NCBI RefSeq assembly: GCF_963678635.1
Contig: NC_087069.1
Location: 16,094,660 to 16,158,659, forward strand
Length of the DNA stretch: 64,000 bases
Direction: 5' to 3'
From: Symsagittifera roscoffensis
Taxonomy: Eukaryota > Xenacoelomorpha > Acoela > Convolutidae
Both the position numbers and the translations under genes were made by a program. Each line of letters starts with the position of its first letter. Position 1 is the stretch's first letter. Shown here in pieces: positions 12,524 through 24,774 of the stretch. The notes under the pieces were generated by a model, which saw only the letters and a list, made by a program, of their open reading frames with translations, was not told the DNA's origin and did no database searches.

Positions 12524-13646
12524 TGAGCTTTAAGGTGACCTCAGATGAAAACTGATGGAACAAAAAAAATTTAAAAACTATATTATATCTTATTGCATAA
12601 TAATTTTCTGACTGGGTTATTTGAAAAAAAAAATAAAAAGGCTTCTATAGTCAAGATCCAAAGTGCAGTCGGATCACAAATTTAATTGCTGTTCACCTAT
12701 AGAAAGACAATTTTTCATGGCTGTAAAATTTGGCGATGTAGATAACGTTCTATCATCAGTAGCTTCTGTAAATGACCATTGGCGCTGTATCTTATAAATA
12801 CTTGATGTTCTGGAGGTTTATTGACATGACAACGCGCGATGGGGACATCGATCGTAATACCAGGGAGTGTGTGCCAGTCGGTCAAATCCTTAAATGTTAT
12901 CTTGTTTTGGGGTGGAATGGTCTTTTTGAAAAATTCGAAGCAACAATGTCATGTTCAGGTTTCTTGCGAAAACTGAATCAGAAAGTCAAAAATCGGGAGA
13001 ACCGAGTTCATAATTGCGGGAAAATGGAAGGAATATTAGTCATGATTCAAATTGCTTTCCACAATTGGGACAATAATCATTATCTCGAGCAGAGCTGTCT
13101 TGTTCCCGATAGAGAACCATGAGAGTGGACCAGCGAGGGCTCCTTCTGGAACAGGGAGAACCCAATTGTCCCAAAAACTTGAAATTTCTCGAGTGAAAAT
13201 TTATTGCTTTGTTAAAACTTCTTCAGTTATTTCAGATTATCACTCGATCAGTTCCAAAGTTGTTGTCTAGATAAGAGTACTGAATTTAATTACCCCATTT
13301 TAGAGCTATGTTGAGATGAGGCGTGTTTTAGGTTGATCCACTTGAAAGTGAGGCGTGTTTTAGGTTGATCCACTTGAAAGTAACCGAAGATCAATTGTCA
13401 AAGAAACTAGTGGTATTTTCTTGAGCTCCCAATCCTATTTTTAACTGCAGTCGAGTTTTTAGGTATTTAGAGGCCTAGCCATGGAGACTTGCTTATTTCT
13501 AGAGTGTCCCATGTCTTCAGCGAACCGATTTGGCTCCGACAGATTGAAGAGAAAAAACACAAGAGATAGTGTCCTGACCCTTAAGCCAATGGTTATAGGC
13601 TCTATTTTCTAATCGGCAGATGTGACTTGAATAACCAACGGTTATA
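12524..13646 (+). repeat. Candidate 3' LTR of old element A copy
   Basis: It follows a short polypurine run (GTGAAGGGG, about 12,513-12,521) and begins TGAGC, as does the candidate LTR of the minus-strand copy. Several stretches align with the reverse complement of 51,559-52,845. Examples are TTTTAGGTTGATCCA near 13,325, GAGTACTGAATTTAA near 13,275, and CACAAGAGATAGTGTCC near 13,558. No partner LTR is visible because the 5' part of this copy is absent. The ends are approximate. Confidence 0.65.
13318..13381 (+). repeat. 32-bp tandem duplication in LTR
   Basis: GAGGCGTGTTTTAGGTTGAT and the following 12 bases occur twice in a row (13,318-13,349 and 13,350-13,381), apparently identical. The minus-strand LTR has one copy (near 51,880-51,910). 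Confidence 0.85.
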
Positions 13647-13985
13647 AAATTATCTATTTTATGAAATTGCGTTAAAATTGTTATTTCAAACATTCTTTTT
13701 TTGCACATTTTTGTGCATCTTCAGGCTTTAAAAAACCAAAAATCTGTAAAAAATGATTAACGATCATAAAACGTGTCATACACAACATTGTTTCAAAAGT
13801 TAAAAAATCTAGCCAACCACAATTTCAAAATTACTTTTTAAATTTGGTGAAAACAATTATGAAACATTTTTTTTCATTCAGTGACATGTTTCTGAGAGTT
13901 TTCACTTTTTTTTGTTTTTTTTTTACAATTTCGTTGTCGCTAATTTCATGCTAACATGTAAGTTGTTTCAATATTTTTTGTTTTA
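13647..13985. other. AT-rich spacer
   Basis: It is T-rich DNA between the element A LTR and the Penelope-like remnant. No frame or motif was recognised. Confidence 0.5.
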
Positions 13986-13989
13986 GCCA

Positions 13990-15868
13990 AAATTTTTCGA
14001 TTCTTAAACTATAGCCTCAGTGTCAGCTCTCTCCCTTTTTCTGAACTCGTCGTGCGTGTTAAATGCTGGTCTCTCTTTTCCAATGTGCATCGCCTCTGAT
14101 GTAAGTAACTATGCTGTCTAACTGGCTTATCCTCTTTTCGGTGTTCCTCAGTCCTTGTATGGAAATATCGGACCATCTGGCCGACAGAGATGGATTTTCA
14201 CCCACAGCATTCAAGTCTGCACATCATTTTTGATTTCAGTTTACCACAAAAGGAGGATTTTAAGGAGGGCATACAAGATTTCATTCTCCTTGTCGTGAAT
14301 AATATCTGCGCATTGGTGATATCGCGCACTTTTTTTACAATGTGTGACCGTGATTCCCCTGATATTGAGTGGCGAATCGCTACTATAATCACAGGGCTTC
14401 TTTTTCTCAGCCATCTTCTTTTTGATTTTGCCCTCCCTGATGATCTTTTCAGGGGATTGCGATGCAACTCGCGACAAACAACTTTCCGGATATTGGTTAT
14501 CCAACCACTGTTTACGGTTGATTTCCACTGCAGTATCATAATCTTCCCATGTTGACGTGCTGCAAAAACCCCGTTGAACCGTTCCTTCAATCACACTTCT
14601 CTTGAACTGAAGGGGTCCGCAACTTCAAAAACTTAGTATGGTATCTGTATCTGTTGGTTTCTGATTTCACCCGCAGGTAATTTTCCTGTTTTGTCATTAA
14701 TATTGTTTAAAACCAAAAATGCCATTTTCCAGTTGTGTTTGATGTCTCTATTGTGAACTGTAAGTTTAGATGCAGCAACTTTGCTGCTCGGAGCACCTTT
14801 TCAGGATCACCCTTCAATGTTCTCACTATATCATCAACGTAACGGAGAAAAAATTTAGCCTGATGCGCTGACGTATTTTCTCCCTCATAGCGATCCATTT
14901 TCTACAGTAGCAAACGGCTTTAATTATATCTCGATACTCATCATCTGATATAGCAAGGCATTTTACGTGATATAAGCTCAAACAGCATACACAATCCATG
15001 CCCTTTGACCTGTAAGTGACCTTCTTATTACACTCGGGACATATTCCCTTAAAATCTTTCGGGAATATTCCATGAATGTTTCGGGAATATCCCTCGATAG
15101 TGCAGTTTCGTACTGCTTCAGCCAAAGATTTGCTAAGATAACGGCAACATATGCCCCAATTACCAAACCACCTTTCTGAAAGTACCATGTTTCCTTGCAC
15201 TTGAATGGATTTGACTAACTGCCTTGTGAAACAGTCTCTTCGTGGTTTAGCGAGCAATTGATGGTTGTTCAGCTCGCACATTCAATTTTCTCAGAGCGAT
15301 GACTTTTGCTTCTTTGAGTGGATTATTTGTATACAAACTCTTCACATCTAGAGATATCAAATTTTCCTTAGGCTGAAGATTTCTCTCGCTTCTAGTGAAG
15401 TGGTTTCGATGTTTGCGCCCTCATTTTTCTCAAAAATTTGCAAAAACCTTGTTCAATTTATAATACGAGCTACCAGGCAATGAGAGGACCGGTCTCAATG
15501 GGGTGTTTTTTTATGCACCTTTGCCAACCCATAAAGCCTGGCGGGCTGCCCCCCAGTAGAACTCATTTTTGTATAAAGATTTTCATTTATTTTGTCTTTT
15601 TTTTCATAGCCCACAATTCCTTATTGGTGTCTTTTTCTCTCTTCATAACAATCGCATCACTTTTTTTTATTTCGCTTAACTGATTTGAGTTTAATAAGTC
15701 AGATAACTTGTTCTCGTAGGTATCCTTCCCCATTACACAAAACCCACGCCCTTGTCATACGTACCGCAACTAATCCATTACTTTTCAAATACTTCGCTCA
15801 AGTCAGATAGTGTTTGTTTCATCCTTTTAGCTGAGCCTAATTGTTGTGATAAACTTTTTAAACAGATT
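13990..15868 (-). mobile_element. Penelope-like retroelement remnant (RT plus GIY-YIG)
   Basis: Read on the minus strand, fragments in several frames show a Penelope-type reverse transcriptase. They are STGGQPARLYGLAKVHKK (near 15,520), LDVKSLYTN (near 15,330), GAYVAVILANLWLKQYE (near 15,130) and FLRYVDDIV (near 14,840). LQFTIE and PSLKSSF follow, and then a GIY-YIG-like SISVGQ stretch near 14,195. The order matches RT then GIY-YIG endonuclease as in Penelope elements. Between the RT blocks lies a Cys/His-rich finger. Reading is interrupted in many places, so the copy is inactive. The Tor-like element interrupts it at 15,868. Confidence 0.75.
14898..15070 (-). pseudogene. PHD-like Cys-rich finger embedded in the Penelope-like RT
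   Basis: The minus frame reads CPECNKKVTYRSKGMDC, then C-C-x4-YHVKC and, further on, CYC. The spacing C-x2-C, C-x2-C, x4-H-x2-C resembles PHD or treble-clef fingers. It falls between RT blocks NLWLKQYE and RYVDDIV, so it is an insertion within the RT rather than a separate gene. Function is unknown; nucleic-acid or histone binding would be the usual guess. Confidence 0.6.
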
Positions 15869-16277
15869 TGGAACCTGATCTAAACTATGTTTCATTATTT
15901 ATAATTTAGACATTTATTCATTGTAAAGTATTTAATATTAACCAATCACAATCCATCTAACTAACTACCCACTCATTTGTAAGTGCTGAAATTACTTGTA
16001 ATTTCAGCACCAGAGAGATTTGAATTTAAATTAGAAAATAGTTGCTTCTCCCGAGTACTTCAGCAGCCACAACAATACCAGTATACTCTAGATCTATTGA
16101 GCCTAGCAGAGACTAGTTAAACACCCTGAGACTAGTAGTTATAAGTGTAAGATTAGGATCGGTATTAGACTAATAAGTTGCACGAATCTATCCGGCCGAA
16201 AATAAGATAGCGTGACGAGCAGACGGTGTACCCTATCCGAAATTAATCTATGAGTTAGACCCCCATACCTAAACTCA
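15869..16277 (+). repeat. 5' LTR of Tor-like element
   Basis: It is 409 bases long, begins TGGAACCTGATC and ends CTAAACTCA. The first 95 and last 20 or so bases recur at 33,222-33,336. It contains a strong inverted repeat (listed separately) and AT-rich TATTTATAATTTAG upstream of it. Confidence 0.85.
15983..16010 (+). other. Perfect 13-bp inverted repeat in the 5' LTR
   Basis: GTGCTGAAATTAC and GTAATTTCAGCAC flank two T bases, giving a perfect 13-bp stem. In RNA this would be a stable hairpin. The short 3' LTR does not contain it. Confidence 0.8.
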
Positions 16278-16279
16278 TC

Positions 16280-16297
16280 TGGTGCGACCATAAGTCT
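16280..16297 (+). other. Primer-binding site
   Basis: TGGTGCGACC begins two bases after the LTR end. It is complementary to a tRNA 3' end reading GGTCGCACCA. Position and TGG start are as expected for LTR-element first-strand priming. The tRNA identity is not determined. Confidence 0.7.
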
Positions 16298-17978
16298 CGA
16301 ACAAGACCTTAAGAAACAAACTAGCTTAGAACTAACAAAAAATTAGGTTAGAAAATAGACAGAAACATTTTCAAAATGTTGTACGATAATAATTTAATTG
16401 AATGGTCTCTACGACTCAATAGATCAAAACCACTTTTCCGAACAATACTAGAACAACGACGTATTGGAATCAGACCTCGGACAAGAGACGACATACGACT
16501 ACGAAGAAACTTACCGAATAGTTTCATGGTCGTACGGCAAAAGCCACAACAAACTTTTATATTTAGAATTATTTCGGCAATGAATTTAGATTTTCATTCG
16601 CAAACAAAAAGTTCTTGAAAAAAAATCTTCAATACATTTACCAGGCGCTAAATAAATTATTAATGTTCAATAATGATTGATAAAATCATCACTAATCGTT
16701 TCTTCAACTGCAGTACTATATAAAACATATTTTAAAATAATTTATTCAAAATAAAAACAAAAATTAGTAGCATGACAATAAATCGTTAGTAAGCATTAAT
16801 TATCCTGTTGTTCCAGCTTCATCACCTATACATAACAGCAATCATAAATAAACTAACTTCATCAAAACTAAAAGTCACAAATTGTTATTTCAAAATTTTT
16901 AAACTTTATACTTTCTAAATCTAAAAACTTTTAATCTTAAACCAGATCATCAAGGCTTATCCTTGGATCTAATTTAAATTTCTATCCTAAATTTTAATTC
17001 TGACCATCAAGGCTAATCCTTTGATCAAAAGAACAATTTTGTTCTCCTCCACCCACCTATCAAGTGTCTAACGACCTCAAACGTCGATTCACTCTCAAAC
17101 CTTCCAAAAAGACCTAGGACTAATAGAAATTTTTCAAACACTAACCACTTAAATAGGCTAAACAGTGAAGAACTTCGGTTATTCATCCTTCACTTGACCC
17201 CTCCTCTTATACGACCCAGGATAATATTAGACTTAGTAAGTTTAAAATAGTAACTAACGAACTACTTGCGTTCTAATTATACCTGAACCTTGTGGATCTA
17301 TTTACTTTTCTCCAACCCTTGAACACAATCACTACCCCTAAAAAAGATTAAGTAAGTTAACACCTTAGCTTATGTTAGCCACGAGAAAGTAAAAATCATT
17401 CTCCGGAATCGATATACTTTTCTCTCCAACCCTGAATAAAAAGACCCAGGCTAAGCTAACCAAAAAATCGTAAGGACTAACAGTCTAGGAAATTAAAACC
17501 ACTTACAAACAACCTTGCATCCATCATCCTAAACCTTATGTCATTAAAAAATCTAGAAAATAAACAAACAATCGTCATACACAATTGCCAAATTGAAAAT
17601 CAAAAATACGATGTTGTTATAACTCCGCATACGCAAACAATTGAATACTTCACACAAAACGGCAAACACTAAAAAGAACAATTCTAAGAAAACAAAGACA
17701 GATAACACGAAAAAGATTTTCAAAACGCCGAAATGCATTTTCCGACTCAGAAGTCAGTAGTCTCGAGGCACTATGCAAAGTAGAAGACTCAATAAATCAA
17801 TCTTACCCATTCCAGGACTCAGTATATTTTTCCGACTCAGAAACAAACACAATTTCATCGAAAAAATGAAAAAACAGAATAAAAAAGAAACACAAACACA
17901 AACCAGTACATCTATACAATTGGAGTCAACCAATCAGACACATTAACAATTATTTATTAACAGTCATCAAACGAAAAG
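16298..17978 (+). other. Long untranslated leader of Tor-like element
   Basis: About 1.7 kb lies between the primer-binding site and the first substantial frame. It holds one small arginine-rich frame (16,376-16,618, 80 codons) that I do not recognise. Phrases such as AACCTTGAATAAAAAGACC and ATCAAGGCTTATCC / ATCAAGGCTAATCC recur loosely. Confidence 0.5.
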
Positions 17979-18626
17979 ATGAGCAACACTCAAAGTGAAG
18001 AAAGTCTCGATTACGAACAAGCTTTCCCTTTCATTATAGACTCAGAAAATGATAGAGGGCAAATAAAATTTTGTAAAAATTTTCTCATAAATTTATTTGA
18101 ACCAGGAATCAGTCCATGTAAAACAGAATTCCCAGATATAACAATAAAAAGACAATTAATAGATCATTATATCAAAGATATCGCAAAAATAACACAACAA
18201 TATGGTATCTATACAATAGAAGTCTGTACGCCAGGAAATAATAAATACGTTATTCAAACAGACGATCTTGATCTAGAATTTTCAAAGGTATTCACAGAAT
18301 ATATAAAAAATATACAATACTATAACTCACAGAGAGCAAACTCAATATTCACAAATGAAGTTTTTGCTATAATATACACATATTCAAATATATTAGAAAC
18401 AACAGAAGTTCAGAGTACATCACCAATCCAGACATCTAGACACACAAAAGTTAGAAATGAAATCACTGCATTTTCTACATTTTTATACGCAATTCGTGAA
18501 AATTTTTACAACAATGATGTTTCACAAAATTCCAAACATGATTTACAAAAGATACTAGCATGGTTCACAATCGATTATTTCACACATAATTTAGATTTAA
18601 TTAGCCAAGCAAGAAAAAATTTTTAG
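17979..18626 (+). CDS. Unrecognised ORF upstream of gag in Tor-like element
   Basis: This 215-codon frame lies between the leader and gag. It is acidic near the start (SEESLDYEQAFPFIID) and has no motif I recognise as capsid, protease or matrix. A Thr/Pro/Gln-rich frame (18,826-19,224) follows before gag. In its position it could be an accessory or matrix-like protein. It belongs to a fossil element. Confidence 0.6.
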   Translation: MSNTQSEESLDYEQAFPFIIDSENDRGQIKFCKNFLINLFEPGISPCKTEFPDITIKRQLIDHYIKDIAKITQQYGIYTIEVCTPGNNKYVIQTDDLDLEFSKVFTEYIKNIQYYNSQRANSIFTNEVFAIIYTYSNILETTEVQSTSPIQTSRHTKVRNEITAFSTFLYAIRENFYNNDVSQNSKHDLQKILAWFTIDYFTHNLDLISQARKNF

Positions 18627-18825
18627 ACCTCAAAGTAACAATGACGACACAATCATTCAAAAACAATCAGATTATCTTTGGGACCCCGATTGGTCTCATA
18701 CGTTATTTGTAAACTTCCCAAATGATATCTCAAGTCAAGCGATAGACACAATATCTACTCATCCAGATTTTATAAAAATAATACCACTAACAATTGACGC
18801 CACACCTTTAAATTATAATACTTTT

Positions 18826-19224
18826 TTGACCGATACACAAAACAACATCTTAATTTCAACGGTAATACATAATGAGAACCTTAATGGAACTCAAAATCTT
18901 ACACAGCAAGATATTCAAACACCATCACACTTCATAAATGAAGAAATTGTCCACACGACAATAACAACTACGCAACAAAGTATCTCACCAATACATCCAA
19001 ATTTAACAACACCAAAAACTAATAAAGCAACATCACCACAAATAACATTACAATCAACCGTAAAACCTTCAGCCACTTTTGCCCCTAAATTTTCACATAT
19101 GGATTATCGAACATTTAGACCAATGACAAGACCACCAAAACCAAGAAAGACATTCACGAGAAATAGTTTTGCAGAACACAATTATAATTACACACATCCA
19201 CCAAGATTACACTACCACCCATGA
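18826..19224 (+). CDS. Low-complexity Thr/Pro-rich frame before gag
   Basis: The 132-codon frame is rich in Thr, Gln, Pro and Asn, with a basic Arg/Pro/Lys stretch near its end (RPMTRPPKPRKTFTR). It is probably a linker-like part of the upstream ORF region of the same element. No fold is recognised. Confidence 0.45.
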   Translation: MTDTQNNILISTVIHNENLNGTQNLTQQDIQTPSHFINEEIVHTTITTTQQSISPIHPNLTTPKTNKATSPQITLQSTVKPSATFAPKFSHMDYRTFRPMTRPPKPRKTFTRNSFAEHNYNYTHPPRLHYHP

Positions 19225-19269
19225 AAAACTAATAATAATTATGTATGTTCTCACTGTTGGGATAAACCA

Positions 19270-20452
19270 ATGACAACAAACAATTCAGTAAATTTTCAAT
19301 CTAATCAGCATCCTACACAGGATCACAGTGAAAATTATCCTTTTTTCCAACAAAATAAAAATAGACAACAAACATCTCATCATACGGAGTATGTATCATC
19401 TGACGATGATCATTTACCAGATATTTTTGAACCATACATACAAGAGTATCGTACACAAAAACCACGACGCACTCAATATAAAAGAATTTTTCCTGAAAAC
19501 CCACTAGATATACAAAATCAACAACCACAGATGCCAAATTCATATAATACACAATCTTTTCAAACAATGCAACCACAAAATCCAATGACAATGCATTCGT
19601 ATCAACCAAACCAAATGCAAAATGAAATCCCATTACCATATTATCTACAACAACATGAAATTACAAAAAATCAATTGACAATTTTTTCGCAAATACCAAA
19701 CGCCGCAGAATCATTACAAATGACGATGAATCCATACCTCATGGGAGGATCATCAATAACATCAAATAAACCACTAATGGTATTTACAGGAACAGACCCT
19801 GAATACTCAGTAGAAGATTACTTAAACGCAGTCACAGCAAATTTAATTTTGAATATAGGAACTGAACCAATAAATACACCACTCCATCAAAATTGGATAC
19901 TTCGCCGCACAGCATTGATACAAACAACATTAGATGGCGCAGCACAAAAATGGTTTTCAGTACCAGCTATAGAAATAAAATCAGATTGGAAAAGATTCAC
20001 GCAAGAATTTTCAAAAATGTTTGATTCTGAAAGAAACAAACAACATCAAAGAGTTTTATGCAATGAAATTCGCAGATTACCAAACGAAACAATAAAACAG
20101 TTAGAAGTTAGAATCAAAACTCTAGTTCGAAAAGCATATGCACTTATTACGCATGATTATAAGAAACAGATGATTATAAGATACAAAAATGACAGAAATC
20201 TTAATGATGACCTTAACACCACAATTAAGAAAAATTGCTACAAACAAAAGAGCATCTCATCCTTCCTCAATTCGAGAACCAGATCTAGACTTCAGAAAAC
20301 TAGTCGATAAATTAGAAAAAGCAGAAATCACAATGAAACTCGAAGAAACCGAAAATTTAAAATTACAATTTGTTAATCGTATTGAAACACAAACTACGCA
20401 TATTAATAAAATACAGGAATCAGATGCAGACCTATCTGAAAAAATCACTTAA
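19270..20452 (+). CDS. Gag (capsid region) of Tor-like element
   Basis: After a Gln/Pro-rich N-terminal segment, the region from 19,730 reads as a Ty3-type capsid: FTGTDPEYSVEDYLNAV, QTTLDGAAQKWFS, DWKRFTQEFSKMFD and RRLPNETIKQLEVRI. These match the retrotransposon gag pattern of helices with a conserved aromatic pair and the late L-P-x-E stretch. Related sequence continues to about 20,452 with LVDKLEKAEITMK. I recall near-identical gag proteins from Oikopleura. The copy is a fossil. Confidence 0.75.
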
Positions 20453-20465
20453 ATTTTAAACATCT

Positions 20466-21240
20466 ATGAAAAAAAAACCAAATTGGAAAGGCAAACCATC
20501 TTTTAAGAAATGGTGTAATTATTGTCGACGATTCGGACATAGTATCTCTGAATGTAGACAAAAACAGCAAGACAACCAAAATAAACCTCAAAAACACAAA
20601 GAACCCAATAAGTCATTTTTACCAATACATGAAAAAAGATCAAAATCTACCAAACAAAAATGTATGTAGTAATAATAGCTCTGGAAAACCACTTCCAAGC
20701 AATCAAAACTATTCTCGAAATCAATCACCGTATAACTCTAGTTATAGAGGTAGATCACCCGAACAAAGAAATTCACAAAATTTCTCACAAAATAGGTATA
20801 GTCGATCAAATAGTCGAAACAATTACCCACAATCAAATTCAAACTCAACACATTTTGTTTCATTATCCAGTTCCCAATCAAACAGAAATAGACATTATTC
20901 AAATAATCAATCACGAAATTCATCGTATAATAGAAATAGAAACTATTCAAACAACAGAAATAGAAGTTACTCCAACAACCGTAATAATAGTTATCCAAAC
21001 AACAGATCACGGAATAACTCATACAACAGATCAAACTATCAAGGATCAAATGACAATCAACACAATAGATCGAGAAATAATTCACAGAATCGAAACTCAA
21101 GTTACGACAATCGATCAGAAATTATTCCCAATCACCTCATAGGAATCATAATCGTTATCACAATTCACAGTATCGACATAGAAGCAATACACCAAAACAC
21201 CAAAGACAAATTAATCAAGTACAAACAAATGAAGAAATAA
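20466..21240 (+). CDS. Nucleocapsid region: CCHC knuckle and Ser/Arg/Asn-rich tail
   Basis: CNYCRRFGHSISEC is a canonical C-x2-C-x4-H-x4-C retroviral zinc knuckle (about 20,515-20,557), preceded by a basic stretch. A long Asn/Ser/Arg/Tyr-rich tail with repeats such as NRSYSNNRNNSYPNNR (20,690-21,110) follows, typical of RNA-binding low-complexity segments. It is part of the same fossil. Confidence 0.75.
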
Positions 21241-21353
21241 CTTCAGACCCCCCAGGTATCGATAATACAGAAAATATCGAATTACAAGTAAATCACATAA
21301 TTTACGAATCAACAGACAGTGAAAGTGATACAGGTAATAACCTTTTAATTAAT

Positions 21354-24300
21354 ATGATATCTGTCAAAAACGACTATGAATCAGTCACATATGAAGAACC
21401 TTTTAGTTCACACATATATGAAAATCAATTAGAACTTCTCAATAACTACTATTTAGGACCAAATAGTAATGATACACAAACCACCCAGGAAGTAAATAAA
21501 ATTAACACGGAAAATTCACCTGACAAAGACAAAGTAAAAAGCTTACCTAAAAATCACATATATCAAAACATACAAAAAGAACAGCCACGAGAAAAAATTT
21601 GGACAATTCCATTTCTCTTAGAAAGCCCCAAAAACAAAGAATTTCAACCACCAGATCTTGAAATTGATTTTTTAATCCGCTCAGGCGCAGAAACAAATAT
21701 TATTAATATTCCTACATGGATTGAAATCAGATCACTACATCCAAATTTAAAACCTTTAGAAACATCTAGTAAGCTAGCAACAGCACAAGGATCGATGCTA
21801 ACAAATTATGGAAAAATCCAATTATTCCTTGTTCCCACAAGAACAATGGAACAAAATAAAATCCTAAATAAACCATTCAAGCAAACATTTCACATTACCG
21901 ATATTAAACACAGTATTATAGGTATACCATTTATCACTAAGTATATACCAACCATAAATATATTAAATAGTAAAATACACATAAAGGACAAGTATACAAA
22001 AATGAAGAACACAGCTTTAACATTTTTTCAAAGACTAAACAAACAACCACCATTTTTCTCAAAATTATACCCAATTTATAATGAAGAACGAAGACACCTG
22101 AATTCACTATCAGGAACTATCTATAAAATCTCCACAAAACAAGTCCATCAATACAACACAAATCAAAATAAACAACAACTCTTTATGTCAGATTTTGAAT
22201 GCAGACCAATTCACAAATTTTTCAAAATAACAATATCATCAAAAAAATATGAAAAGAAAAATAATTTCGACATTATTTCACTACACGTATATAATAATAC
22301 ACCAAATAAAATAACATTACCCCTAGGATTATTAGGATATTGCGAAACAAACACAACAACTTCACCTGTAAAAGAAATAGCATACAGACTCAGTAATATA
22401 TTACAATTACTTGACATTTGCCAATCCACAATTCTCAATGAAGAATTATCTATAAATAATATAATAAGTAATGAAAAAAGAAATACAGATTATTTCACAA
22501 AAGTTTCATATTTTGAACCAACTTTTGATATAACAAATTATACAAAAGATCAACAGAAATTTCTAACCATGTTCAATTTTCAACTTTCACAAATAACACA
22601 AAGTGAATTTGATAAGCTAGCACAACAGCTATTAAAATATTCATCAGCCTACGCAACATCAAAATTTGACGTAGAAAAAGTCAGTTCATTCCTACAACTT
22701 CCATTGAAACCAGACGCAGTCTTCAAAAAACAAAGAGCAAGCAAAGTACCAATCCACTTACACGACAAAGTCAATAGAACAATATGAAATTATATCACCA
22801 GTAAATAAAGAAGAACAACCAAAAGGTAACACATTTATCAACCCCGTTATCATTTTAGCAAAAGGCGAATCACTAAAAATAGTTTTAGACGCTAGATATC
22901 TTAATTCACTAATTGATGAATCTAAATGCAATTGGCCTAATGAACACATACAAGTAATTTTAACAAAAATTAATGGAAAGTATTTTACAACCGCAGACAT
23001 GAACAGTGCTTACAACCAAATGCCTTTAGACGAACAGTCACGACGTCTAACGCAATTCGTTATTGGAAATCAACAATACGAATTTAATCGATTATTCTAT
23101 GGCATATCCATAGGACCAGCAGCTTTTTCAGCTTTCATGAGCAAAATTTTTCGATCACTAAAACTGAATGTAAATACGCAGTAAAAACGGATATAGATCA
23201 ATCACAATTAATTAATCTACAACATTTCCCACTTTATCTAGATTGTCAAAACAATCACTATGAAGTTGATTTATTAGGAACATCAACATTCAAACCTATT
23301 CCTCACTCACAATGGATAAAAGATAATACACAACAAAAGAAAGTCAAACAACAATCACATAAAAAGGATCTTTTTCAACTAATTGAAAAAGAAAACTTAA
23401 CTGATAGAATAAATTTATCAGGACCACAAGCAAAAGACACAAAATATACAATAAACCAAGTTTTTAACCTTCATGACCAACTTGATACAATTCCCCTATC
23501 AAAAACAGAAATTGACAATTTTTTTCTCCCACCAACAGAAAAAATTACACTTGAACTTTTAAAACGATATCAAAATTTAGACCCAGTAATAAGACAACTC
23601 AAATCATGGCACAAATATAAAACAAAACCAGCAAAAGCTGACACTACAATTTTAGGAAACAAAACACTTCTTCGATATTTCCGAAAATTTATTAACACAA
23701 CAATAAATGAAAATACAGATCTTTTAGAATATCAATCACAGAATTTCATTCGACACAGAAGGACCAATTTCCCCATCCTCAGAAGGAAACTCCTACATTA
23801 TGGTCATTGTTGATGCATTTACGCATTATGTAGCATTCAACCCATTACCACATTGTAACGCTTAATACGGTTACACAACACTCTACGAACACTGGATAGC
23901 AAAATTTGGACTACCAGAAATTCTAGTAACAGACAACGGTACGGAATTCATTAATAATGAAATAATCACACTATGTCACCTATACAATATTAAACATAAA
24001 CTACGTACATCTCATGCACCTTGGACAAATGGATTAGTTGAAGGTATGAATCGTTCATTACAAGAATATCTTAGATGTATCATAAATGGAAATGATATAA
24101 AATACACAGAATGGTCAACAGATGTAAAATTATTCCCATTATCATACAATTCACAAATAACGACAACTTTGGGAATGTCCCAATATGAAATGGTTTTTAA
24201 CCAAAAACCAAGAAAACCAATTATGTTCACCGCAAATGCACATAAAAATGCACAAGGATATTGCAAACCGACTAAAGATTCAAAATGCTATAACCTACCA

Positions 24301-24774
24301 TTACATACACATGATGAAAATCATTTTCATCACCCAAAAGTTCTCAAACTAGCCTCCGGTACACACACCTAATGGATTTTAAATAGAGATAATAAACATA
24401 ATGAAATCTATCAAAAAGTAACAAAGAAATTGTTACAACGACAAAATATCAATAACCAAATTAATCAGCGATTTACGCCAGCCACCGATTTAAAAATAGG
24501 AACATTTGTTTTATTACCAAATTTCCAAACACAAAAAGGAATTTCTAAAAAATTGCAACCACTTAGAAAAGGACCCTACCAAATAATTGCTAAAACAACT
24601 GAAGTCACGTATAAACTTATAGACACCACAAAAAAAAAGAAATTGTTCAACACAGAAACAATTTTAACCTTATTATCCAAAAGAATACGCTTTACGCGAA
24701 TTAACCCAACTATATTCTTTCACCGGTTTAAAAGTCATCCAAAAAAGCAACCAAATAGAGCCAGAAAAAAATGA
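21354..24774 (+). CDS. Pol region of Tor-like element (protease, RT, integrase)
   Basis: From 5' to 3' the region shows a protease-like stretch (DLEIDFLIRSGAETNII, about 21,655-21,715). RT palm blocks follow (KIVLDARYLNS, TADMNSAYNQMPLDE and FYGISIGPAAFSAFMSKI, 22,880-23,150). Integrase core blocks come next (VIVDAFTHYV, VTDNGTEFI and APWTNGLVEGMNRSL, 23,800-24,065), then a GPY-type C-terminal module (KKLQPLRKGPYQIIAK, about 24,550-24,597). The order PR-RT-IN is that of Ty3/gypsy. The region is broken in several places. Confidence 0.8.

Larger units (their letters stand above)
2690..13646 (+). mobile_element. Old broken copy of element A (Ty3/gypsy-related), 3' half with 3' LTR
   Basis: This block runs parallel to the whole-looking minus-strand copy at 51.6-62.3 kb. 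It shows, in the same order, the non-coding leader with a splice-acceptor-like site, the coiled-coil ORF, the SGNH hydrolase, the 938-residue protein, the small acidic protein, the 808- and 278-residue proteins, and a candidate LTR. The integrase and macro part and the 5' LTR are not seen. The copy is badly broken, with many more than ten breaks, and carries several internal tandem duplications. By eye its proteins are roughly half identical to the minus-strand copy. It is therefore an old insertion of a related subfamily. Confidence 0.85.

Noticed and set aside
16376-16618. 80-codon arginine-rich frame in the Tor-like leader as a separate gene
   Set aside because: It is short, has no motif or neighbour support, and lies in a leader where small upstream frames are common.
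20660-21142. Alternative overlapping frame in the nucleocapsid tail
   Set aside because: It is an Ile/Thr/His-rich product of reading the Asn/Ser/Arg low-complexity repeat out of frame.
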